Part shown: positions 7,848-16,205 of the stretch, one piece after another
Layout: the number at the start of each line of letters is the position of its first letter
Position numbering within the stretch: the first letter of the stretch is position 1
Assembly (NCBI GenBank): GCA_030037645.1
Contig: JASHQI010000309.1
Coordinates: forward strand, 1-60,698
Direction of reading: 5' to 3'
Source of the DNA: Xanthobacteraceae bacterium
GTDB lineage: Bacteria > Pseudomonadota > Alphaproteobacteria > Rhizobiales > Xanthobacteraceae
DNA length: 60,698 nt
Translations under genes and position numbers: made by a program
Notes under the pieces: generated by a model
Seen by the model: the letters and a program-made list of their open reading frames with translations, nothing else
Databases searched by the model: none
Told to the model about the DNA's origin: nothing

Positions 7848-8060
7848 ATGTGCCTCGCTTGCGAACAGGATGCGATCTGGTTCGCGTATCTGGAGAGTCG
7901 AGGATTGTTGAAGCCCGACGATCCGGCGGCGGTTGAGGCGTTATTTGCGACTTTCCCGGTGCAGCCGTTGCCGGTGCAGCCGGAGCCCCAGCAAGCCGCA
8001 AATCCGCCGGCAGTGTCCGCAAAGAATCCGTTCTCCTGCGACGATCCGACGGCCGAATGA
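7848..8060 (+). CDS. Small cysteine-containing hypothetical protein between gatC and gatA
   Basis: A 70-residue protein opening with [21 protein letters not shown]: a CxxC pair followed by an amphipathic helix, then a Pro/Gln-rich linker with the repeated [12 protein letters not shown] and an end containing [11 protein letters not shown]. The frame is tight: its ATG starts two bases after the gatC stop and its TGA overlaps the gatA ATG (ATGA). This spacing supports a real, translated gene in the gat operon. I do not recognise a domain. The three cysteines could bind a metal, but nothing proves that. Confidence 0.75.
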   Translation: MCLACEQDAIWFAYLESRGLLKPDDPAAVEALFATFPVQPLPVQPEPQQAANPPAVSAKNPFSCDDPTAE

Positions 8061-9535
8061 CCAATCTTACCGCGCTTACACTGGCGCAGGCCCGCTCCGG
8101 ACTGCGCAGGAAAGATTTTTCCGCCGTCGAACTTGTCGAGGCGCATCTCGACGCCGTCGCAGCCGCTCGCGCGCTCAATGCGTTCGTTTTGGAAACGCCG
8201 GATCGCGCCCGCGACATGGCGCGCGCTGCGGACGCCCGACTTGCGAAAGGCGAGGGTGCTGCGCTCGAGGGGCTGCCGCTTGGCATCAAGGATTTGTTCT
8301 GTACCGAAGGGATTCGCACGACGGCGTGCTCGCGCATTCTGGAAAGCTTCGTTCCGGCGTACGAATCGACCGTCACGGCAAATCTTTGGCGCGATGGCGC
8401 CGTGCTGCTTGGCAAACTCAACAACGACGAATTCGCCATGGGTTCGTCAAACGAGACTTCGTGCTTCGGCCCCGTGGTATCGCCCTGGCGCCGGCGCGGC
8501 TCCGACGTAAAGCTGGTGCCCGGCGGCTCGTCGGGCGGCTCGGCGGCGGCGGTGGCGGCGGGTCTATGTGTCGGTGCCGTCGGCACCGATACCGGCGGCT
8601 CGATCCGGCAGCCGGCGGCGTTTTGCGGCGTCGTCGGAATGAAGCCCACATACGGCCGCTGTTCGCGCTGGGGCATCGTGGCGTTTGCATCCTCGCTGGA
8701 TCAAGCCGGGCCGTTCTCGCGCACCGTGCGCGATTGCGCGATCCTGCTGCGCTCGATGGCGGGGCATGATGCGAAGGATACGACCTGCGTTGATTTATCG
8801 GTGCCGGACTACGAAAGGGCCGTCGGCGCGTCGGTCAAGGGCATGCGCATCGGCATTCCCAAGGAATATCGGATGTCGGGCATGGCGGCGGATATCGAGA
8901 CGCTGTGGCAGCAGGGCGCGCGCTGGCTCAAGGATGCCGGCGCCGAGATGGTCGATATCTCACTGCCGATGACCAAATACGCGCTGCCGGCCTATTATAT
9001 CGTGGCGCCCGCAGAGGCTTCTTCCAATCTCGCCCGCTATGACGGCGTCCGCTATGGTCTGCGCGTCGGCGGCCGCGATATCATCGAAATGTACGAACGC
9101 ACGCGAGCGGCCGGCTTCGGCAAGGAAGTGCGTCGGCGCATCATGATCGGTACTTATGTCCTCTCGGCGGGCTATTACGACGCCTATTATCTCCGGGCGC
9201 AGAAAGTGCGTACGCTGATCAAGCGCGATTTCGAGGAGTGTTTTGCAGCCGGTATCGATGCCGTGCTGACGCCGACGACCCCGTCGGCGGCGTTCGGTAT
9301 CGGCGAAAAAGGTCGCGCTGATCCCATCGAGATGTATCTCAACGACGTGTTCACAGTGACCGTGAACATGGCCGGCCTGCCGGGAATCTCCGTACCGAGC
9401 GGCCTTGATGCGCAGGGTCTGCCGCTCGGCCTGCAACTGATCGGGCGGCCGTTCGAGGAGGAGACGCTGTTCGCGCTTGGTGCCGTGATAGAGCAGGCCG
9501 CCGGAATGTTCCAACCTCAGCCGTGGTGGTGCTGA
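8057..9535 (+). CDS. gatA: GatA, Asp-tRNA(Asn)/Glu-tRNA(Gln) amidotransferase subunit A
   Basis: The amidase-signature subunit of GatCAB, hydrolysing glutamine to supply ammonia. The 492-residue protein has the expected Ser-cisSer-Lys catalytic set: Lys in [13 protein letters not shown] (about residue 79), and the serines in [17 protein letters not shown] and [24 protein letters not shown]. The downstream [13 protein letters not shown] and the C-terminal [29 protein letters not shown] are typical. It overlaps the preceding small gene by four bases. Length is normal. Confidence 0.97.
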   Translation: MTNLTALTLAQARSGLRRKDFSAVELVEAHLDAVAAARALNAFVLETPDRARDMARAADARLAKGEGAALEGLPLGIKDLFCTEGIRTTACSRILESFVPAYESTVTANLWRDGAVLLGKLNNDEFAMGSSNETSCFGPVVSPWRRRGSDVKLVPGGSSGGSAAAVAAGLCVGAVGTDTGGSIRQPAAFCGVVGMKPTYGRCSRWGIVAFASSLDQAGPFSRTVRDCAILLRSMAGHDAKDTTCVDLSVPDYERAVGASVKGMRIGIPKEYRMSGMAADIETLWQQGARWLKDAGAEMVDISLPMTKYALPAYYIVAPAEASSNLARYDGVRYGLRVGGRDIIEMYERTRAAGFGKEVRRRIMIGTYVLSAGYYDAYYLRAQKVRTLIKRDFEECFAAGIDAVLTPTTPSAAFGIGEKGRADPIEMYLNDVFTVTVNMAGLPGISVPSGLDAQGLPLGLQLIGRPFEEETLFALGAVIEQAAGMFQPQPWWC

Positions 9536-9558
9536 GCCCGCTCGGGGATGTTCCGGCC

Positions 9559-9858
9559 ATGACCCCAACCGCCTTCAAGCGAAGCGTTGCGAACAAGGTT
9601 GCGCCCGCCAAGCTTTCGCCTGCGCTCACGGCACTCTGGTGGGCCGGCAAGGACAACTGGGAAAAGGCGCATCAAATCGTCATGCGTGAACAGGATGCGG
9701 ACTGCGCCTGGGTTCATGCTTATCTGCACCGGGTCGAGGGCGACCACGACAACGCGCGTTATTGGTATCGCCAGGCGCATCGCAAGCCGGCAACAGGCGC
9801 GCCTGCCGCCGAATGGGCGGCAATCGCCGCGGCCTTATTGGCAACGAAGCCCTCGTGA
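9559..9858 (+). CDS. Small hypothetical protein downstream of gatA
   Basis: A 99-residue, probably cytoplasmic, helical protein. The central part, LSPALTALWWAGKDNWEKAHQIV, continues as a helix pair up to HDNARYWYRQAHR; this alternation looks like a single tetratricopeptide-style helical hairpin, and similar short proteins occur in rhizobia, but I cannot name a function. I chose ATG at 9559 over the in-frame GTG at 9523 because GGGGA lies nine bases before it and the extra residues would overlap gatA. It ends 17 bases before the convergent channel gene. Confidence 0.72.
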   Translation: MTPTAFKRSVANKVAPAKLSPALTALWWAGKDNWEKAHQIVMREQDADCAWVHAYLHRVEGDHDNARYWYRQAHRKPATGAPAAEWAAIAAALLATKPS

Positions 9859-9875
9859 AGGCTGCGCGCCCGCCA

Positions 9876-11021
9876 TTACTCGCGGTGAGGCAAAGGTCTC
9901 GCGGAGCTTTCGGCAACCTTTCTCGCCATCGGTTCGATGATCTCGTTGCGTCGTCGCGGCAGCGCCTCCGGATGCTCCTGATGCAAGAAGGCAATCAATT
10001 TCTCGCGCAGATCGGCGCATACATCGCCTGTGGTGGCCGCGGAATCGGAATTCACCAGGATATGAATCTCGATCGCCTGCGCGCTCACATTGGTAACCTG
10101 GACGCTGGTGACTTTTGCGTTGTCTTGTTTTGTTTGAGCGACCAGCTCGGTTGCCTTCCTGCGGATCAGATCGATCGGGGCGGCATAGTCGAGAAACAGC
10201 GCAACGTTGCCGATCGTAGGTGCCGCCTGCCGCGTCCAGTTGTAGAATGGCTGCTGAATGAAGTAGTTGAGCGGAACGATCAGCCGCCGCTGATCCTCTA
10301 GCCGGATTACCACATAGGTCGCATTGATTTCCTCGATCCAGCCATATTCGTTCTGAACCGTGACGGCGTCCTCCAGCCGGATCGGCTGTGTCACTGCGAG
10401 CTGAACTCCAGCGATCAGGTTGCTCAGCACCGGCTGCGCGGCAAGACCAAAGACGACACCGGCGACTCCGGCAGAAGCAAACAGGCTGATGCCATATTGG
10501 CGTACGGTGTCGAAGGTCATCAATGCAAATCCCAATGTGACGAGCACGATGACGGTATTGAGCGTGCGAACCAGCACGCGCACCTGAGTGACGTGCTTGC
10601 GCGCCAGCAGGTTGTCCTCGAGGTCGATGCGAAAGCGCATCAGGTAGAGGTTGGCTGCGATATGCACCGCGGTCAGCCCGATCCAGCCGAGCAAGCAAAT
10701 GGCCGCCAATACCAGGATCCGCGCGAGCAAGCTTTTGGTATCGGGCCCAAGCGGAGCTGTCGGCAGCGCGATGGCAAACGCGATCACCAGCAGTGCTAGG
10801 CGGATAGGGCTTTTGGTGGCCCGCAGAACAGACTGCAGATAGGGTCGGCGATCACGGAAGAGCCGCTGCAGAAGGGCGAGGATTGCGGCATGCACAAGCC
10901 ATGCGACAATGACCGCGCCGACCAAGATGACCAGCGACGCCAGCCACGGTGGCGCAAGGGACAGCGCTTTATCGAATGCGCTCGATAATGATTGGACGTA
11001 TTGGGTTATGTTCTGCCACAT
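9876..11021 (-). CDS. MscS-family mechanosensitive channel-like protein
   Basis: A 381-residue inner-membrane protein. There are four or five TM segments in the first 200 residues, then the MscS pore-helix pattern FASAGVAGVVFGLAAQPVLSNLIAGVQLAVTQPIRLEDAVTV followed by a beta domain (EYGWIEEINATYVVIRLEDQRRLIVPLNYF) and a soluble alpha/beta C-terminus. Such channels open on membrane tension or act as small-ion channels under osmotic stress. A longer reading to 11063 is open, but its extra 14 residues are encoded by a palindromic repeat at 11040, so ATG at 11021 is preferred. Confidence 0.93.
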   Translation of the reverse strand: MWQNITQYVQSLSSAFDKALSLAPPWLASLVILVGAVIVAWLVHAAILALLQRLFRDRRPYLQSVLRATKSPIRLALLVIAFAIALPTAPLGPDTKSLLARILVLAAICLLGWIGLTAVHIAANLYLMRFRIDLEDNLLARKHVTQVRVLVRTLNTVIVLVTLGFALMTFDTVRQYGISLFASAGVAGVVFGLAAQPVLSNLIAGVQLAVTQPIRLEDAVTVQNEYGWIEEINATYVVIRLEDQRRLIVPLNYFIQQPFYNWTRQAAPTIGNVALFLDYAAPIDLIRRKATELVAQTKQDNAKVTSVQVTNVSAQAIEIHILVNSDSAATTGDVCADLREKLIAFLHQEHPEALPRRRNEIIEPMARKVAESSARPLPHRE

Positions 11022-11039
11022 GTCACAAATAGAAATACC

Positions 11040-11089
11040 AGAGCATGATCCGGAAAAGTGCAAACCGGTGTTACGAAAAGATCATGCTC
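11040..11089. repeat. Palindromic mosaic repeat, copy C (best-preserved)
   Basis: AGAGCATGATCCGGAAAAGT leads, then a CAAACCGG core, and AAAAGATCATGCTC closes; the ends are inverted copies of each other (GAGCATGATC/GATCATGCTC). This is the cleanest of four related copies here and serves as the reference for the others. A looser tail, with GCGCCGAATCGAATCAACTT, runs to about 11130. It lies in the divergent gap between the MscS-like gene and the NDUFA12 gene. Confidence 0.8.
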
Positions 11090-11248
11090 CATCAAAATGT
11101 TAGTGCGCCGAATCGAATCAACTTGCAACGATTGCGCACAAGTAGAAACGCTTGACAAAACGGGCGGTTTCACCCCGTTCCGGCCTGGACAGCACCTGTA
11201 TAAGGTGGCATCAAGCTGCCGCTTGCAAGTCTCGGAACGCGATTGACG

Positions 11249-11662
11249 ATGAAGAGCTTTCTCCTGCGATTATTTACTTGGTGGAACAGCCAAACCTTTG
11301 GCACCCAGTTGTGGACGAAACTCTACGGCGAGTTCGTCGGCGAAGACGAATTCGGCAATCGCTACTACCGGACCAAAGACGGAAAAATCGATCCGGCGCT
11401 CGGCGTCGAGCGGCGCTGGGTTGTCTACCGGGGCATCGCAGAGCCATCGACGGTGCCGCCGAGTTGGCACGGTTGGCTGCATCACACCGTGGACGTGCCG
11501 CCGACGCAAGATAAGACCAAGATGTACCGCTGGGAGAAGCCGCATCGCCCCAATCTGACGGGCACCCCCGCTGCCCATCGGCCCAGCGGATCGACTTTGG
11601 GACGGGGCCGCCGACCCAAGGCCACCGGCGATTACAAAGCCTGGAATCCGGGAAATCGCTAA
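11249..11662 (+). CDS. NDUFA12-family protein (complex I accessory subunit)
   Basis: A 137-residue homologue of NDUFA12/B17.2, one of the few accessory subunits of respiratory complex I shared by mitochondria and alphaproteobacteria. The protein has the family pattern: LWTKLYGEFVGEDEFGNRYYRTKDGK, then RRWVVYRGIAEPSTVPPSWHGWLHHTVDVPPT and a basic tail with YKAWNP. The start is ATG at 11249; an in-frame TTG two codons upstream is less likely. It is followed by a DUF2155 gene and convergent aat, a neighbourhood common in this order. Confidence 0.94.
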   Translation: MKSFLLRLFTWWNSQTFGTQLWTKLYGEFVGEDEFGNRYYRTKDGKIDPALGVERRWVVYRGIAEPSTVPPSWHGWLHHTVDVPPTQDKTKMYRWEKPHRPNLTGTPAAHRPSGSTLGRGRRPKATGDYKAWNPGNR

Positions 11663-11814
11663 TCAGGCGTGGGTGAGTGGAATTGAGTCGCCTGGGTCTT
11701 GTTCTTGTTCCCGCATGATCGATCCCTGGTTTCGCCGCATTCGAAATGTCTAACGGTGAAAGGTGCGTGCCGACGGCGTCGAAAATCCCGGCTTTTCAAG
11801 ATTCCCAAGGTTTC

Positions 11815-12717
11815 ATGGTCCGCATCGCCGCGCTTTTGATTTTGATTGGCGGAACCCTTGCGGCGGGGCCGGCGGCCGCGCAGTTCAATATTTTTGGCAA
11901 TTCGCCACCGCGACCGCCCGCTGACGTCCCGAACGGGAATGAATCGTTCCCGCCTCAGCCGCCGCCGGTGCAGTATCCTAGCTATCCCGCTCAATCCCAG
12001 CCGCCTCAGTACCAGCCCCCTCAGTACCAGCCCCCTCAGTACCAGCCGCAGTCGTCGCGGATGGCGCCTTCGCAATCCGCTATTCAATCACAGCCGCTCG
12101 CTCCGCCACCCGGCGCAGTGGTGGCGCCGCCGGCAGTTCCCGTTCAGAGCAACCTGGCCCCGCCGCCACCGCCTGCGGGGTCGACGGGAGTTCTGCCGCA
12201 GCCGGCCAATCCGGCGCCGCCGCAATCGGCGGACACTTCAGCTCAGCCCGACGAGACGACCGTCGTCGAAACACCCACACAACATATCGAGAATGGACGC
12301 GCGGTTTTCGCCGGCCTCGACAAGATCACCGGTCGCACCATCAAGTTCGATGCGGCGATCGGCGAAACGGTGCAATTCGGCGCGCTGCAAGTCACGCCGC
12401 GGGCATGTTACACGCGCCCGCCAACCGAGCCCACTAACACTGACGCTTTCGTTGAAGTCGACGAAGTGACGCTTCAGGGCGAGATCAAGCGTATCTTCAC
12501 CGGTTGGATGTTTGCGTCGAGTCCCGGCCTGAACGCCGTCGAGCATCCGATCTATGACGTCTGGCTGACCGATTGCGCTTCGCCGCTGCCGAGTTCGGTG
12601 GCGCAAGCGGCTGCCCAATCCACTCCTGCCGCAGGTGCTCCACCGCCCGCTCCCTCCCGCTCGCGCCGGTCTCTCGCACCGGCCGTAGCGCCAAATCTTC
12701 CGTCCGGGTCGCGCTAA
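11815..12717 (+). CDS. DUF2155-domain secreted protein
   Basis: A 300-residue exported protein: a signal peptide (MVRIAALLILIGGTLAAGPAAA), a long Pro/Gln-rich linker to about residue 155, and the DUF2155 domain at about residues 160-255, with KITGRTIKF, GALQVTPRACYTRPP, FVEVDE, IFTGWMFASSPGLNAVEHPIYDVWLTDC. A second, shorter Pro/Ala/Ser-rich tail follows. The function of DUF2155 is unknown; the gene is usually next to NDUFA12 and aat as it is here. The ATG at 11815 gives a clean signal peptide; an in-frame ATG at 11746 would place 23 residues before it. Confidence 0.88.
   Translation: MVRIAALLILIGGTLAAGPAAAQFNIFGNSPPRPPADVPNGNESFPPQPPPVQYPSYPAQSQPPQYQPPQYQPPQYQPQSSRMAPSQSAIQSQPLAPPPGAVVAPPAVPVQSNLAPPPPPAGSTGVLPQPANPAPPQSADTSAQPDETTVVETPTQHIENGRAVFAGLDKITGRTIKFDAAIGETVQFGALQVTPRACYTRPPTEPTNTDAFVEVDEVTLQGEIKRIFTGWMFASSPGLNAVEHPIYDVWLTDCASPLPSSVAQAAAQSTPAAGAPPPAPSRSRRSLAPAVAPNLPSGSR
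12001..12045 (+). repeat. In-gene 15-bp tandem repeat (three units)
   Basis: Three head-to-tail copies of CCCCCTCAGTACCAG (the first differs at one base) encode PPQYQ three times in the linker of the DUF2155 protein. Units keep the reading frame, so copy number could vary without breaking the gene. Confidence 0.9.
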
Positions 12718-12723
12718 AGCCGA

Positions 12724-13398
12724 TCACGCCGGCGCAAAGCTTGCCAGGACCGCATCGCCGGGAACAGGACGATCAAGCGGAAACGCGGCAAAATTTCCTT
12801 CGCCCACGAGCGCGGCGTCGAGCAATTTGTGATAGGCGGGCCGTGAGACCTCAATGGCGCCGAATGTTTGGAGATGATCAGTCACGAACTGGGTATCCAA
12901 GAGGCGGAAATGACCAGCCTTCAGTCGCGCCACCAGATGGACAAGCGCAATCTTGGACGCGTCACGGGCGCGATGGAACATGCTCTCACCGAAGAAGGCA
13001 CGTCCGAGACTGACACCATAGAGGCCGCCCACCAGCGTCTCGCCGTCGTATACTTCGACCGTGTGGCAGTCACCGCGTTCGTAGAGTTTGCGGTACAGCG
13101 TTTGGATGCGGGCGTTGATCCAGGTGCGGCTCCGGCTCGCTGTCGGCTGTGCGCAGGCGGCGATCACGGCATCGAAATCCCGGTCGACCAGCACCGTGAA
13201 ACGGCTCGAACGCACAGTGCGCGCCAGCCGCGCCGGGACGTGAAAACGATCGAGTGGAATAATGCCGCGTCGTTCCGGTTCTATCCAATAGAGCGCCGGG
13301 TCGGCGGCACTTTCGGCCATGGGGAAGATGCCGCAGGCATAGGCCTTGAGTAGCACCTCGGGGGTGATGTCAATGAGTGCGGACTCGCGGCTGGCCAT
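12724..13398 (-). CDS. aat: Aat, leucyl/phenylalanyl-tRNA--protein transferase
   Basis: The enzyme adds Leu or Phe from aminoacyl-tRNA to N-terminal Arg or Lys of proteins, marking them for ClpS-ClpAP degradation by the N-end rule. The 224-residue protein shows the family motifs [46 protein letters not shown] and [21 protein letters not shown]. Length is typical for alphaproteobacteria. It converges with the DUF2155 gene six bases away and is divergent from the copper gene ycnI. Confidence 0.96.
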   Translation of the reverse strand: MASRESALIDITPEVLLKAYACGIFPMAESAADPALYWIEPERRGIIPLDRFHVPARLARTVRSSRFTVLVDRDFDAVIAACAQPTASRSRTWINARIQTLYRKLYERGDCHTVEVYDGETLVGGLYGVSLGRAFFGESMFHRARDASKIALVHLVARLKAGHFRLLDTQFVTDHLQTFGAIEVSRPAYHKLLDAALVGEGNFAAFPLDRPVPGDAVLASFAPA

Positions 13399-13497
13399 GA
13401 GATTCGTTTAGCCGGCTCCGGGCTTGGGGTTCAAGAGGCCCGGCATGCCGACCGGATGTCCCGGCAACCCGTTTCCGTCAGACTCTGGAGACCACAC

Positions 13498-14034
13498 ATG
13501 TTCCGTTCTTCTCTGGGCACCGTTCAGTTTTTGACCGCTGCGGTTTTGATCGCCGCCACCTGTGAACTCGTTTGCCCCGCCCTTGCCCACGTGACCCTCG
13601 AACAGCGCGAGGCTACAGTCGGCGCGCCCTACAAGGCGATATTGCAGGTCCCGCACGGATGCAAAGGTTCCGCAACCACGGCGCTACGTGTGCGCATTCC
13701 CGAAGGTGTCATCGACATCAAGCCGATGCCAAAGCCCGGCTGGACGATCAAGATCATCAAAGGGAAATATGCCAAACCTCACGATCTCTATCATGCACAG
13801 GTCAACGAAGGCGTCACTGAACTCGACTGGACCGGTGGAAATCTGCCCGACGATTACTACGATGAATTCGTCTTTCAGTCGTTCCTGGCGACTGATTTAC
13901 AACCTGGCCAAACAATCTATTTTCCGGTTGTGCAGCAGTGCGAGAAGGGCATTCATCGCTGGATCGAGATTCCAACCCCAGGGTCGGATTATCCGGAGCC
14001 TGCGCCGGGATTGAAGCTTGTTTCGAAGCCGTGA
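13498..14034 (+). CDS. YcnI-family (DUF1775) exported copper-binding protein
   Basis: A 178-residue protein with a signal peptide ending CPALA, so the predicted mature protein begins at His31 (HVTLEQREA). In the characterised Bacillus YcnI an N-terminal histidine binds Cu(II), which fits. The DUF1775 domain follows: YKAILQVPHGCKGSATTALRVRIPEG, MPKPGWTI, GNLPDDYYDEFVF and YFPVVQQCEKGIHRW. Unlike many actinobacterial relatives there is no C-terminal membrane anchor. The ATG at 13498 is preceded by CTGGAGACC. It overlaps or abuts the CopC-CopD gene, so a periplasmic copper-handling operon is likely. Confidence 0.9.
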   Translation: MFRSSLGTVQFLTAAVLIAATCELVCPALAHVTLEQREATVGAPYKAILQVPHGCKGSATTALRVRIPEGVIDIKPMPKPGWTIKIIKGKYAKPHDLYHAQVNEGVTELDWTGGNLPDDYYDEFVFQSFLATDLQPGQTIYFPVVQQCEKGIHRWIEIPTPGSDYPEPAPGLKLVSKP

Positions 14035-14054
14035 TAGTCGCCGTTCCAGCATCG

Positions 14055-15650
14055 ATGTGGCGCCGCGCAACATGGCGCATCGTCGGACTTTGCGCGGCGG
14101 TAGCGACGACAATCATCACGCTCAGTCCGTCACAGCAGGCGCTGGCGCACGCGTCGCTGCTATCGACTCTGCCCGGCCAAGGCGTCACGCTGCCTCGTCC
14201 TCCCGTGACCTTCCAACTCGAATTCAATGAGCCGGTTTCACCGCTGGTGATGCGCCTTGTTCGGCCGAGCGGCCAAATTGCGACACTCACGAAGGTCACC
14301 GCAGAGAACAAGACGGTTACGATTGCGGCGCCACCGATGCCGGATCAGGGCAGCTATGTCCTGAGTTGGCGTGTGATCTCTGCCGATGGCCACCCCGTTG
14401 GCGGCGTCGTCAGCTTTGCGGTCGGACATCCGAGTTCCGGCGTCGCCGCGCCGGCGTTCCGGGGCGCCAACGCCGTTCATGCCATGATCTGGGCCGCGCA
14501 GTTCGTCCTATCAATAGCATTGTTCATGGGGGTTGGCGGCGCTTTCTTCGCCGCATGGCTTGCCGCCAAGCGTCCGCTGTTGGGACGCGGTGTTCTCGTC
14601 GCGCTGATGATCTGCGGAATTTTTGCAGCAGCGTGTTCGATACCCCTGCAGGGACTTGATGCGCTGGCGGAACCGCTGCGAGATGTCTGGCGTCTTGGTG
14701 TTTGGGCCGAAGGATTCGGGACCTCTTGGGGCTCGACCGTCATTGTGGCCGTGGCCGCGCTGGTTCTCGGCCTTCTGACGCTCGGCTTAGAAAACCGATT
14801 TCTGACCCGCGCGCTCACGACGCTCGCCATGGCCGGGATCGGTCTTGCCCTGGTCGCAAGTGGGCATGCAAGCACGTCCCAGCCGCGGCTCATGACCGTC
14901 CCGGCGGTGTTTCTTCATGGCGTCTGCGTTGCGTTCTGGATCGGCTCGTTGTTGCCGCTGGCGATTGCAGTGCCCGCTGGCGACCGCGTTGCCTTGCAGC
15001 GCTTTTCGCAGCTGATCCCCGTGCCCCTTCTCGTTCTGATCGCGTCCGGGATCGCTCTTGCGTTCGCTCAACTCGATCGACCCGATGCGCTTTGGACCAC
15101 CGACTACGGAATCGTACTGTCGGCCAAAATCGCCCTGGTGCTGGTCCTGCTCGGGCTGGGAGCGCTCAATCGTTATGTGTTGGTGCCACGTCTTGCAATA
15201 AGCGGAACGCACCGGTTGGCGACGACAGTTGCGACTGAGTTCGCGCTGGCGGTCGCGATCCTCGGCGTGGTCGGCCTGTGGCGTTTCACGCCGCCGCCGC
15301 GCGCCCTGGCCGCCGCGGAAACCACCTTTATCCATTTCCACGCCGAGCGCGCGATGGCGCAAATCAACCTTACGCCGGTGCGCGACCGAGGCGCCGACGT
15401 GACAATCGATGTGACCGACAGCGAGCTGCATCCGGTGGCCGCCAAGGAGGTTGATCTCGTCATCTGGAACCCAAGCGCCGGGATCGAGCCAATCACCCGC
15501 AGCGCAACTTTCGAAGGCGGCGCACGCTGGCGCATCGTCGGCCTGCACATTCCCATTGCCGGCGTCTGGCGGATGCGAGTCGAAATCCTCATCAGCGATT
15601 TTGATAAAGTGATGATCGAAGATAACGTGGAACTACCGCGCGCGCCCTGA
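14055..15650 (+). CDS. CopC-CopD fusion protein (YcnJ-like), copper resistance or import
   Basis: About 531 residues. A signal peptide ends QALA and the mature protein would begin at His32 (HASLLSTLPGQG), the usual CopC start; the CopC domain continues to ADGHPVGGVVSFAVG, whose His is another expected copper ligand. From about residue 145 there are eight or more TM segments (CopD/PF05425), followed by a beta-rich C-terminal domain of roughly 110 residues. The fusion matches YcnJ of Bacillus, a copper importer. A GTG at 14031 overlapping the ycnI stop is an alternative start; I prefer the ATG because it gives a regular basic signal-peptide start. Confidence 0.88.
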   Translation: MWRRATWRIVGLCAAVATTIITLSPSQQALAHASLLSTLPGQGVTLPRPPVTFQLEFNEPVSPLVMRLVRPSGQIATLTKVTAENKTVTIAAPPMPDQGSYVLSWRVISADGHPVGGVVSFAVGHPSSGVAAPAFRGANAVHAMIWAAQFVLSIALFMGVGGAFFAAWLAAKRPLLGRGVLVALMICGIFAAACSIPLQGLDALAEPLRDVWRLGVWAEGFGTSWGSTVIVAVAALVLGLLTLGLENRFLTRALTTLAMAGIGLALVASGHASTSQPRLMTVPAVFLHGVCVAFWIGSLLPLAIAVPAGDRVALQRFSQLIPVPLLVLIASGIALAFAQLDRPDALWTTDYGIVLSAKIALVLVLLGLGALNRYVLVPRLAISGTHRLATTVATEFALAVAILGVVGLWRFTPPPRALAAAETTFIHFHAERAMAQINLTPVRDRGADVTIDVTDSELHPVAAKEVDLVIWNPSAGIEPITRSATFEGGARWRIVGLHIPIAGVWRMRVEILISDFDKVMIEDNVELPRAP

Positions 15651-15793
15651 CGCGTTGCGCCCGTCTTTTGCGCTTCAGTGCACCATTAACGATTCGCAAA
15701 CCCCAAATTCGCTAAGATTTGAATCGGCTTGAACACTTTCGCAGGTCGAGTGTTACGCCCTTGCGAAGGCTGCGAGTAACTTGAGCTGCCGTC

Positions 15794-16198
15794 ATGGAGC
15801 CGATCGTCAGAGAGAGCGAGCCGATCCACGTCCTCGTGGTCGAGGATGAATTCCTCATCAGCGAATGGGTGGCTCAAGCACTGTCGGAGCAGGGCTTTGC
15901 GGTTCAAACGGCGACGAATGCCGCCGAAGCGCTGCGACGTCTGACCTCTGATCCGGTCGACGTGCTGTTTACCGACATCAATCTCCCCGGCGGCATGGAT
16001 GGGGCGGCCCTGGCGCGTCGGGCGCGCGAGTTGCAGCCCAATCTGCCGGTCATCTACGCCTCGACCCGGCCGAACATCCTCACTCCGGAGGTCCGCGTGC
16101 CGGGCGCCATCTTCGTGCCTAAGCCCTACGAACCCGCACTAGTCGGCAGGCTATTGGCGGCAGTGTTGCAATGCGCCCCGGCTGCCATGCCCGCGTAA
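15794..16198 (+). CDS. Single-domain response regulator (receiver only)
   Basis: A 134-residue CheY-like receiver without an output domain. The acidic pair lies in VLVVEDEF, the phosphoacceptor Asp in LFTDINLPGGMDG, the switch residue in VIYASTRP and the conserved Lys in FVPKPYEP. Such lone receivers act through protein partners or phosphorelays. No histidine kinase is adjacent; the nearest is at 44987. It converges with accC with only seven bases between stop codons. Confidence 0.93.
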   Translation: MEPIVRESEPIHVLVVEDEFLISEWVAQALSEQGFAVQTATNAAEALRRLTSDPVDVLFTDINLPGGMDGAALARRARELQPNLPVIYASTRPNILTPEVRVPGAIFVPKPYEPALVGRLLAAVLQCAPAAMPA

Positions 16199-16205
16199 AC
16201 GGCCA

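Noticed and set aside
12001-12045. Three short direct repeats considered as a CRISPR-like array
   Set aside because: The units are adjacent without spacers, keep a reading frame and encode PPQYQ; this is a coding tandem repeat.
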